From Coriobacteriia bacterium (GTDB lineage Bacteria; Actinomycetota; Coriobacteriia; WRKU01), in assembly GCA_009784095.1 (NCBI GenBank), contig WRDL01000092.1:1-5590 (forward strand): a stretch of 5,590 bases of DNA. Direction: 5' to 3'. Below the pieces are notes generated by a model. That model saw only the letters and a list, made by a program, of their open reading frames with translations, was not told where the DNA came from and did no database searches. Both the position numbers and the translations under genes were made by a program. Of this stretch, positions 1-5,490 are shown piece after piece; positions within the stretch are counted from its first letter, which is position 1, and the number at the start of each line of letters is the position of its first letter.

Positions 1-265
1 CGTCAACGGGCTCCGACATTGGAATGACTTCATCGACCAGTGGCTTGAACATGAATTTGCGCTTCTTGACTATGAGATAGACAGCCAGCGCGCTGCCCAA
101 GAAGATGAGCAGACCCAGGGCTGACAGGTAGACCCCGTCGTAGTCGACCGTTCCGCGCACCGGCTCGGTGGCTTCAGTTGCACCACCGGCGATCGCCGGC
201 ACTGCTATCAGACCTATCAGCAACAGTACCGCAACAATACTGAGCAGCTTCTTTTTCGATGTCAT
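1..265 (-). CDS. Small membrane protein of unknown function, 3' end cut by window edge
   Basis: I do not recognise this gene. It starts at ATG 265..263 and is open for 88 codons to the window edge, so its C-terminus is missing. Residues 1-27 look like a secretory signal: MTSKKK, then a hydrophobic core (about 7-21) ending in AVPAIA-GG, a plausible signal peptidase I site. A short polar stretch (28-46) follows, then a membrane helix (about 47-66) and a basic KKRK (67-70) that should hold the C-terminal tail in the cytoplasm. If the signal is cleaved this is a single-pass protein with its N-terminus outside; if not, it is a two-helix hairpin. The tail begins FMFKPLVDEV (71-80), nearly identical to a motif in the DivIVA tail encoded in this window. 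There is no lipobox cysteine and no LPxTG. A good Shine-Dalgarno lies 6 nt upstream. The gene follows rluD after 114 nt on the same strand, so it may be read through from that operon or have its own promoter. The reading frame is secure; the function is unknown. Confidence 0.8.
   Translation of the reverse strand, partial: MTSKKKLLSIVAVLLLIGLIAVPAIAGGATEATEPVRGTVDYDGVYLSALGLLIFLGSALAVYLIVKKRKFMFKPLVDEVIPMSEPVD
26..49 (-). other. FxP peptide motif (FKPLVDEV) in the cytoplasmic tail of the small membrane protein
   Basis: These eight codons encode residues 73-80, just inside the predicted membrane helix and its KKRK stop-transfer. The peptide differs from DivIVA residues 213-220 only by Asp for Glu at the sixth position. 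The first 11 nucleotides (TTCAAGCCACT) are also the same in both genes, after which the codons diverge. That the peptide is a binding motif is inference. Confidence 0.55.
186..199. repeat. 14-bp perfect palindrome CCGGCGATCGCCGG
   Basis: The palindrome is centred on GATC and lies inside the coding region of the small membrane protein, over the Pro-Ala-Ile-Ala-Gly codons at the predicted signal peptidase site. It contains GCGATCGC. It may only reflect local codon choice. Confidence 0.6.
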
Positions 266-379
266 TTGAGTTCCTTTCCTCGTAAGCGACGCATCATGAA
301 TACGCACAAAATGCTTCTTCTAAAACGATAACACATTCACTGTGGATGACGAAGGTCAACCTGACGAAGCGCACAAACG
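266..379 (-). promoter_or_regulatory. rluD to small-membrane-protein intergenic region with a weak promoter candidate
   Basis: This is the longest intergenic stretch in the window (114 nt) and is more AT-rich than the flanking genes. On the minus strand a possible extended -10 (TGTTATCGT, hexamer TATCGT at 330..325) lies 17 nt after TTCGTC (353..348). TTGACC (359..354) is a better -35 match but sits 23 nt away, too far for a standard promoter. Two pairs of 8-bp direct repeats are present: CTTCGTCA at 369..362 and 354..347, and TTTGTGCG at 377..370 and 310..303. The imperfect dyad CACAGTGAATGTG lies between the candidate promoter elements. I see no strong hairpin followed by a U-run, so there is no clear terminator for rluD here. 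Confidence 0.3.
272..276 (-). promoter_or_regulatory. Ribosome binding site of the small membrane protein
   Basis: AAGGA lies 6 nt upstream of ATG 265..263, within the purine-rich stretch AGGAAAGGAA. The strong match and ideal spacing fix the start of this otherwise unrecognised gene. Confidence 0.8.
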
Positions 380-1399
380 TTACCGTGATGATTCCTCGAA
401 TGAGAGCACTTCCTCGCCGGCTTCGGTCTTACCGGTCGAGTCGATCTCGATCGCCTTGTAGACCGCCTGCAGATCGGCGGGAAGCCCGTCGGTAAAACGC
501 ATGGTCTCACCGGTGCTCGGATGGGTGAACTCAAGGTAGTGGCTGTGCAGGAACTGACGTTTCAGATCGTGGTTCGCGCGGTCGGTCCCACGCCCGTAGA
601 CCTGATCTCCGACGACCGGATGATGGATATAATCCATATGCACTCGGATCTGGTGGGTGCGCCCGGTGAACAGTTTGCACTCGACCAGGGTGAACCCGTT
701 ATCGAAGCGTCCGGCTTCAAAGCGCTCGAGTACACGAAAGGTCGTGATTGCCCCGCGCGAGCTCTTCGTGTCGGTCACCCGCATCAAGAGGCGATCGCGC
801 TGGTCGCGACCTATCGGCGCGTCGATCGTGCCACTGTCAGGTGCGATCCACCCATGTACCAAACACAGGTAGCGTCTATCGATCTCGCGCAGGCGGATCT
901 GGTTCTGCAGCTTGACCTGCGCCTCATCGGTCTTTGCCACGAGCATCAGACCACTCGTATCCTTGTCGAGACGATGCACGATACCGAGCCGATCCTCACC
1001 CTGTTTGGTCCCCCACTCCTTTTGGTGTGCGAGCAACGCATTGACCAGCGTGCCGGACCAGTGCCCTTGAGCCGGATGCACCACGAGCCCCGCCTGTTTC
1101 GAGAGCACGATCAACTCGTCATCCTCATAGCGGATGTCGAGCGGGATGTCTTGGGCGATCAGTTCGCTTGAGCGTGAGGGTGGGATATCGACCTCGATCT
1201 GGTCGCCTGCTTTTACCATGTAGCGCTTCGGGTAGGAGCGGCCGTTGACCAGCACCTCGTCTTGCTCGATCAGTTTGGCCGCCGCGCTGCGCGAGACCAC
1301 ACCGTCACAGGTCGCGACGAATGCATCGAGACGCATCCCCACGAACTCATCCTTGACGATATAGGAATTGTGCGACGCGCTAGCGCTCAACAGCGTCAC
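380..1399 (-). CDS. rluD: 23S rRNA pseudouridine synthase, RluD family
   Basis: A 339-residue pseudouridine synthase of the RluA/RluC/RluD family, which isomerises uridines to pseudouridine in 23S rRNA. RluD of E. coli modifies helix 69; the exact target here cannot be read from sequence. Residues about 22-72 form an S4-type RNA-binding domain (GMRLDAFVA ... DEVLVNGR). The catalytic domain follows, with LVVHPAQG (105-112), the signature HRLDKDTSG (142-150) carrying catalytic Asp145, and GRTHQIRVHM (246-255). The C-terminal ~22 residues are a polar, Glu-rich extension. The start is GTG 1399..1397, giving a 20-nt overlap with lspA, but the Shine-Dalgarno is weak (AAGAG). TTG 1390..1388, three codons in, is preceded by GGTGA and is an alternative; the difference is trivial. 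The lspA-rluD pairing is common in bacteria (lspA-ylyB in Bacillus). The family call is firm, the D subtype less so. Confidence 0.92.
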   Translation of the reverse strand: MTLLSASASHNSYIVKDEFVGMRLDAFVATCDGVVSRSAAAKLIEQDEVLVNGRSYPKRYMVKAGDQIEVDIPPSRSSELIAQDIPLDIRYEDDELIVLSKQAGLVVHPAQGHWSGTLVNALLAHQKEWGTKQGEDRLGIVHRLDKDTSGLMLVAKTDEAQVKLQNQIRLREIDRRYLCLVHGWIAPDSGTIDAPIGRDQRDRLLMRVTDTKSSRGAITTFRVLERFEAGRFDNGFTLVECKLFTGRTHQIRVHMDYIHHPVVGDQVYGRGTDRANHDLKRQFLHSHYLEFTHPSTGETMRFTDGLPADLQAVYKAIEIDSTGKTEAGEEVLSFEESSR

Positions 1400-1850
1400 C
1401 GCTCTTGGAGAGAAGCCAGAACACCAAGATGATACACGCGATGGTGACCATGCTGTCTGCCACGTTGAATACCGGGAAGCGTATGAAGGTCAGGTCGAAG
1501 ATATCGACCACATAGCCGAAGAAGATTCGATCGATGAGGTTACCGATCGCTCCGGCGCATAGAAGCCCGAGACCAAGAGCCACCAGATAAGGCATTGGAC
1601 GCAGGCGCGCGAATGCGTAGGCGGTCGCTACGAACACGATCACGCACATCAGTATCGGTAGCCAGAGCGCACCTTCGAACAGTCCGAATCCCACCCCGCG
1701 GTTCTGCACATAGGTGAAGTTGAGGACTTGAGGGATCGCTTCGATCGATTGTCCGACCGCCATGCCGGAGACCTCGAACCATTTAACGGCACGATCCAGC
1801 GCGACTCCGCTGATCAGGACCGCCCAGAAAAGACTCGTCGAGAGATCCAC
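1380..1850 (-). CDS. lspA: Lipoprotein signal peptidase II (LspA)
   Basis: A 156-residue, four-helix membrane aspartyl protease that removes the signal peptide from diacylglyceryl-modified prolipoproteins at the cytoplasmic membrane. Hydrophobic segments lie near residues 5-22, 62-82, 87-106 and 131-147. Conserved positions are recognisable: D19 and K23 in the first helix, N50 in QNRGVGFG, GNLIDR (103-108), D116 in VVDIFD and D132 in FNVADS. D116 and D132 correspond by motif to the catalytic dyad of the P. aeruginosa enzyme (D124/D143); D107 matches the aspartate shown to be essential in B. subtilis. The usual NxGAAFG reads NRGVGFG. Length is normal for the family. The start is GTG directly after the ileS TAA, with AAGGA (1865..1861) 10 nt upstream inside ileS, which suggests coupled translation. 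No lipobox protein is visible in the window. Confidence 0.95.
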   Translation of the reverse strand: MDLSTSLFWAVLISGVALDRAVKWFEVSGMAVGQSIEAIPQVLNFTYVQNRGVGFGLFEGALWLPILMCVIVFVATAYAFARLRPMPYLVALGLGLLCAGAIGNLIDRIFFGYVVDIFDLTFIRFPVFNVADSMVTIACIILVFWLLSKSGDAVER

Positions 1851-4652
1851 TTACGCCGGATCCTTGACGGGCGCCGGCATCGATGCGAGCACCTCGGCAC
1901 AACGCTCACACACATCGCGGTACTCGGCACCCTCGGACAAGGGGCGATAGTTCCAGCAACGCGGACACTTGTCCAGTGTTGAGGGTGTGACCGTGACGAG
2001 CGTCTCTTCGAGGCCATCCTGGCTGTTGATCGACACATCGGAGACGATGAAGAACTCGCGCAATGCCTCGACCCCGCGCGCTTGAAGGATCGCAGCGGTA
2101 TCGGGATCGACCGTGAGCGCCAGATCGGCTTCTTGGCTCTTGCCGACGACCTTCTCGTCACGTGCGTCCTCGAGCGCCTTGGTGACCGCTTCACGCACTT
2201 TGCGCACGACGTTCCAATCACCGCGCAACTTCTCGACATCGAGCATCGACAGATCGAGTTCAGGCCAGTCGGTCAGGTGGATCGACTCCGCGTCGCGTAA
2301 CTGCTCGGGCATGAACTCCCAGGTCTCCTCGGTCGTAAATGCCAGCACGGGTGCCAACAGGCGAAGCAGCGTCTGTAAGATCACGTTAAGTACGGTCTGT
2401 ACACTGCGACGTGACTTCGAGGCGGGCGCATCCGAATAGAGACGATCTTTCGAGAGATCCATATAGACGTTCGAGAGGTTTCCGACATAATCGGTGATCT
2501 CGCGCTGCGCCATATAAAAGCGCCACGCATCATTATAGGCGGTCACCTTCTCTATCAGATCGCCGAGCCGTACCAGTTCAGCCTGGTCCATCTCGTCCAT
2601 CTCGTCGAAAGGCACCGCATCAGCGGGAGTGTAGTCGAACAGGTTGGAGAGCAGGAAGCGGAATGTGTTGCGGATCTTTCGATACGCCTCACTGGTGCGG
2701 TCGAGTATCTCGTCACTGATCGCGACGCTTTGACCGAAATCGGAAGAGGTGACCCATAGGCGCACGATATCGGCACCAAGTTTGTCGACCACATCGATCG
2801 GATTGATGACGTTGCCGATCGATTTGGACATCTTGCGTCCCTCACCGTCGACGGTGAACTCATGGGTCAAGAGATTCTCGAATGGTGATATGTGATAGGC
2901 CCCGATGCTGGTCAGATAACTGCTCTGGAACCAACCGCGATGCTGGTCGGATCCCTCAAGGTACATCTGAGCCGGAAAGACCAGCTCATCGCGCGCTTTA
3001 AGAACACTGGTATGCGATACTCCGCTCTCCCACCAGACATCGAGGATGTCGGTCTCGGGAATGAGGGTGTCGCAACCGCAGGAGCACACGACGTCGGCGG
3101 GCAGGTAATCGGCTGGCGCTTCGGTGAACCATGCGTCGGCACCTTTTTCACGGAACAGTTTGATGATGGCGTCGAACGTCTCTTCGTTGGCGACCACTTC
3201 ACCGCATGTTGCACAACGATGTACCGGGATCGGCACACCCCAGCTGCGCTGTCGTGAGATACACCAGTCGGGACGCTCGGCGATCATCGCGCTCATGCGC
3301 TTGGCGCTGATAGCCGGGATCCAGACGAACGAATCCAAATTCTCTAGCGCGTCTTCGCGCAGACCGGTCTTCTCCATGCTGACGAACCACTGCTCGGTCG
3401 CTCGAAAGATCACCGGCTCCTTGCAGCGCCAGCAATGCGGGTAGCTGTGCTCGATGTTGCCCTCACCGATCAAGGTGCCCCGCTCGCGCAGCCAATCCAA
3501 GATGAGATGGTCGTCTCTGAGCACCACATTGCCTTTAAAAGGCCCCCCGCCGGCATCAAAGGTCCCGTCGTCGAGTACCGGCATTACGATAGGGATGTCG
3601 TGTTTGATGGCGAGCAGGTTGTCCTCGGCGCCATGGCCGCCCGCCCCATGCACGATACCGGTACCGGTCGTCATGTCGACGAAAGGATCGGCGACGATGC
3701 GACAGACGCGGTCGTGATGGATCGGTTGGATATAGGTCAGGTCGGTCAACTCATCGCCTTTGAACGCTCCGTCGAGCAGTTCGTAGTCGCCCTCTTCCCA
3801 GCCGAGATCGTCGGCGACATGGGTAAGCAGATCCTCGGCCAGGATAAGTACCTGACCGTTGACGCGCACCGCGCGATAGGTCGCATCCCCATTGACGACC
3901 ATGAACGCGTTGGCCGGCAACGTCCATGGCGTCGTCGTCCAGATGAGCATGGATACCGGGTCACTACCGGCTTGGTCTGCCCACGGTGAGTCGTCGATCA
4001 AACGGTAGGCGACATAGATCGAAGGCGACGGCTCATCCTTATACTCTATCTCAGCTTCAGCCAGAGCGGTATGACAGCGCATGCACCAGTGGATCGCTTT
4101 GCGCCCACGATAGATCGCACCGTCCAGATACATGCGTTTGAAGACCTCGACGTTGCCCGCCTCATACTGAGGAGTGAACGTCAGGTAGGGATCGTCCCAA
4201 TCGCCGAGCACCCCAAGCCGCTTGAACTCCTCACGCTGGATGTCGATCCACTTGAGAGCATAGAAGCGACACTTGGTGCGCAGATCCGCGGTCGAGATCT
4301 CAGCCATACGCTCAGGACCGAGGTTCTTCTCGACCTTGTGCTCGATGGGTTGCCCATGGCAGTCCCATCCGGGCACATAGGGAGAATAGTAGCCGCGCAT
4401 CGTCTTGTATTTGTTGATGAGATCCTTGAGTATCTTGTTATACGCCGTTCCCATATGGATATGTCCGTTGGCGTACGGGGGACCGTCGTGCAGAACGAAG
4501 GGGTCGCACCCCTCCCGACGTGCGACCGCTTTTTGGTAGATCTTCTTCTCGTCCCACATCGCCTGCCACTGAGGTTCACGTTGGGCGAGGTTCGCGCGCA
4601 TCGGGAACTCCGTGCGCGGCAAGTTCATCGAGTCTTTGTAATTATTAGTCAC
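1851..4652 (-). CDS. ileS: Isoleucyl-tRNA synthetase
   Basis: A 933-residue cytoplasmic class I aminoacyl-tRNA synthetase that charges tRNA-Ile and edits misactivated valine. Visible in order: GPPYANG (58-63) and the HIGH-equivalent HMGT (66-69), with Thr in place of the last His; GWDCHG (95-100); a zinc knuckle from C190/C193 with C407/C410; the CP1 editing domain with WTTTPWTLPAN (238-248) and GTGIVHGAGGHGAED (330-344), where D344 matches the editing aspartate; SRQRSWGVPIP (466-476); a second cysteine group (C480, C483, C523, C525, C527); KMSKS (607-611); an anticodon-binding domain (about 650-870); and a C-terminal zinc finger C896/C899/C915/C918. The start is GTG 4652: the family N-terminus YKDSMNLP begins at residue 5, and no other in-frame start lies upstream. 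It follows divIVA by 5 nt and abuts lspA. No T-box leader fits upstream. Confidence 0.97.
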   Translation of the reverse strand: MTNNYKDSMNLPRTEFPMRANLAQREPQWQAMWDEKKIYQKAVARREGCDPFVLHDGPPYANGHIHMGTAYNKILKDLINKYKTMRGYYSPYVPGWDCHGQPIEHKVEKNLGPERMAEISTADLRTKCRFYALKWIDIQREEFKRLGVLGDWDDPYLTFTPQYEAGNVEVFKRMYLDGAIYRGRKAIHWCMRCHTALAEAEIEYKDEPSPSIYVAYRLIDDSPWADQAGSDPVSMLIWTTTPWTLPANAFMVVNGDATYRAVRVNGQVLILAEDLLTHVADDLGWEEGDYELLDGAFKGDELTDLTYIQPIHHDRVCRIVADPFVDMTTGTGIVHGAGGHGAEDNLLAIKHDIPIVMPVLDDGTFDAGGGPFKGNVVLRDDHLILDWLRERGTLIGEGNIEHSYPHCWRCKEPVIFRATEQWFVSMEKTGLREDALENLDSFVWIPAISAKRMSAMIAERPDWCISRQRSWGVPIPVHRCATCGEVVANEETFDAIIKLFREKGADAWFTEAPADYLPADVVCSCGCDTLIPETDILDVWWESGVSHTSVLKARDELVFPAQMYLEGSDQHRGWFQSSYLTSIGAYHISPFENLLTHEFTVDGEGRKMSKSIGNVINPIDVVDKLGADIVRLWVTSSDFGQSVAISDEILDRTSEAYRKIRNTFRFLLSNLFDYTPADAVPFDEMDEMDQAELVRLGDLIEKVTAYNDAWRFYMAQREITDYVGNLSNVYMDLSKDRLYSDAPASKSRRSVQTVLNVILQTLLRLLAPVLAFTTEETWEFMPEQLRDAESIHLTDWPELDLSMLDVEKLRGDWNVVRKVREAVTKALEDARDEKVVGKSQEADLALTVDPDTAAILQARGVEALREFFIVSDVSINSQDGLEETLVTVTPSTLDKCPRCWNYRPLSEGAEYRDVCERCAEVLASMPAPVKDPA
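1861..1865 (-). promoter_or_regulatory. lspA ribosome binding site inside the ileS 3' end
   Basis: AAGGA lies 10 nt before the lspA GTG, within the last codons of ileS. It supports the GTG start and translational coupling across the TAAGTG junction. Confidence 0.6.
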
Positions 4653-4657
4653 CGGGT

Positions 4658-5434
4658 CTAATCGATCTCCTCTATCTCGAAATCATCTTCGAACTCGACC
4701 TGATCGATGAACGAAGTCGATTCCAGGATACCGGGATCGATCGGGGCGGGTTCTTTGACGATTTTCTCCTTGACTACTTCTTCAACAAGTGGCTTGAACT
4801 CGGGCTCTTCGTCGATCACCTCGACGACCTCGACCTTCTCGGTGACCGGCTCGAAGACAGGAGTCTCGGCCGACGGTTCCGTCTTGGCTATGAAGAGCTC
4901 GTCGGCGTCCATGTTGATGTCCATCGTGATCTCGCGGATATCTGCCAGAGAGTTCTCGAGGAGCGCACGATAGCGGTCGCGAAAATCGACCTCGGCCTGC
5001 TTGAGCACCTGCGCCATCTCGATGATGTCGCGCTTGCGCGTGGCTGCCTCGCCGACGATCTCTGACGCTCTGCCTTCGGCGGCGGACAGGATCTTGTCAG
5101 CTTGGGTATGGGCTTTTGAGACAAGCTCGTCGGCGGTCTTTTGCGCAAGAAGCAACACATCGCCGAGCTCTGAGGCGCTGACTCTTGAGACCGTGACCTC
5201 GCGTACCTCGGTCACCTGCGCCATCTCGACCGGAGCAGTGATCGGCTCAACACCCATCGCGGTACTGGCGCGTCTCTCTTGCTCCAGCGCGTTCTTGAGC
5301 GTGCTATTCTCCCTGGTCAGGCGATCGACCTCGGCTGCGCACAGATCAAGAAAATCATCGACTTCCGTCTCTTTGTAACCACGCATTGCATGGGCGAATT
5401 CCTTCTCATGGATGTCTCGAGCGGTAATGGCCAT
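4658..5434 (-). CDS. divIVA: DivIVA family polar growth / division-site protein
   Basis: A 258-residue DivIVA (Wag31-type) protein. These proteins bind negatively curved membrane at poles and septa and recruit partners, acting in polar growth in Actinomycetota. The N-terminal domain is clear: MAITARDIHEKEF (1-13), then MRGYKETEVDDFLD (17-30), the counterpart of B. subtilis FRGYDEDEVNEFL. The membrane-inserting Phe17 is Met here and Arg18 is kept. A first coiled coil covers about 23-56, a Val/Glu-rich linker 60-86, and a long second coiled coil about 88-170. Residues 186-258 form a probably disordered tail with 25 Asp/Glu against 5 Lys and no Arg. It holds two FxP repeats (194-201, 213-220) and ends in an aromatic-acidic segment. 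I chose ATG 5434 over ATG 5437 because AGGAG is 5 nt rather than 2 nt away; a start at 5494 would overlap the upstream gene and add residues unlike the family. It lies 5 nt from ileS. Confidence 0.93.
   Translation of the reverse strand: MAITARDIHEKEFAHAMRGYKETEVDDFLDLCAAEVDRLTRENSTLKNALEQERRASTAMGVEPITAPVEMAQVTEVREVTVSRVSASELGDVLLLAQKTADELVSKAHTQADKILSAAEGRASEIVGEAATRKRDIIEMAQVLKQAEVDFRDRYRALLENSLADIREITMDINMDADELFIAKTEPSAETPVFEPVTEKVEVVEVIDEEPEFKPLVEEVVKEKIVKEPAPIDPGILESTSFIDQVEFEDDFEIEEID
4667..4671 (-). promoter_or_regulatory. ileS ribosome binding site, unusually distant
   Basis: AGGAG lies 14 nt before the ileS GTG (4652) and inside the last codons of divIVA. The spacing is longer than the usual 5-10 nt, and with the GTG codon this predicts modest initiation or dependence on ribosomes finishing divIVA. 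No in-frame alternative start lies closer. Confidence 0.5.
4775..4855 (-). other. Two FxP repeats in the DivIVA acidic tail (FEPVTEKV, FKPLVEEV)
   Basis: FEPVTEKV is residues 194-201 (4855..4832) and FKPLVEEV residues 213-220 (4798..4775), 19 residues apart start to start. They share F-x-P-[LV]-x-E-x-V and lie in a Pro/Glu-rich, probably disordered tail. The second copy closely matches residues 73-80 of the small membrane protein at 1..265. A role as docking peptides is inference. Confidence 0.5.
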
Positions 5435-5439
5435 CATCT

Positions 5440-5444
5440 CTCCT
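5440..5444 (-). promoter_or_regulatory. divIVA ribosome binding site
   Basis: AGGAG in the context CAGAGGAGAG precedes two adjacent ATG codons. Spacing is 2 nt to ATG 5437 and 5 nt to ATG 5434. Together with the family N-terminus (M-[AP]-[IL]-T) this decides for 5434. Confidence 0.75.
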
Positions 5445-5490
5445 CTGTCGTAATCGTTCGTGTTTATGTATGGTACTACAAATCCCTGAA

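Noticed and set aside
1..265. Small membrane protein as a lipoprotein or sortase substrate
   Set aside because: No cysteine occurs near the end of the signal region, so there is no lipobox for the neighbouring LspA. No LPxTG precedes the second helix, and the chain continues well past KKRK.
266..379. Rho-independent terminator after rluD
   Set aside because: Only short dyads of 4 bp are visible (such as GTCA-ACC-TGAC) with no U-run after them.
521..1171. 216-codon open frame on the plus strand opposite rluD
   Set aside because: It lies wholly antisense to rluD, whose catalytic motifs are intact. It shows no recognisable domain and no good ribosome binding site; it is a shadow of codon use on the other strand.
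2585..2608. Tandem 9-nt repeat within ileS encoding DEMDEMD
   Set aside because: Two copies in a surface linker of IleS (residues 683-689); most likely a small slippage duplication without further meaning.
3435..3989. 184-codon plus-strand open frame opposite ileS
   Set aside because: Antisense to the well-conserved editing domain of IleS, with no family resemblance. The same applies to the 196-codon frame at 4071-4661.
5435..5490. Promoter directly upstream of divIVA
   Set aside because: The 56-nt gap has AT-rich CATACATAAAC but no -35 at suitable spacing; TTGCCG with an 18-nt spacer leads to a poor -10. Not enough to call.
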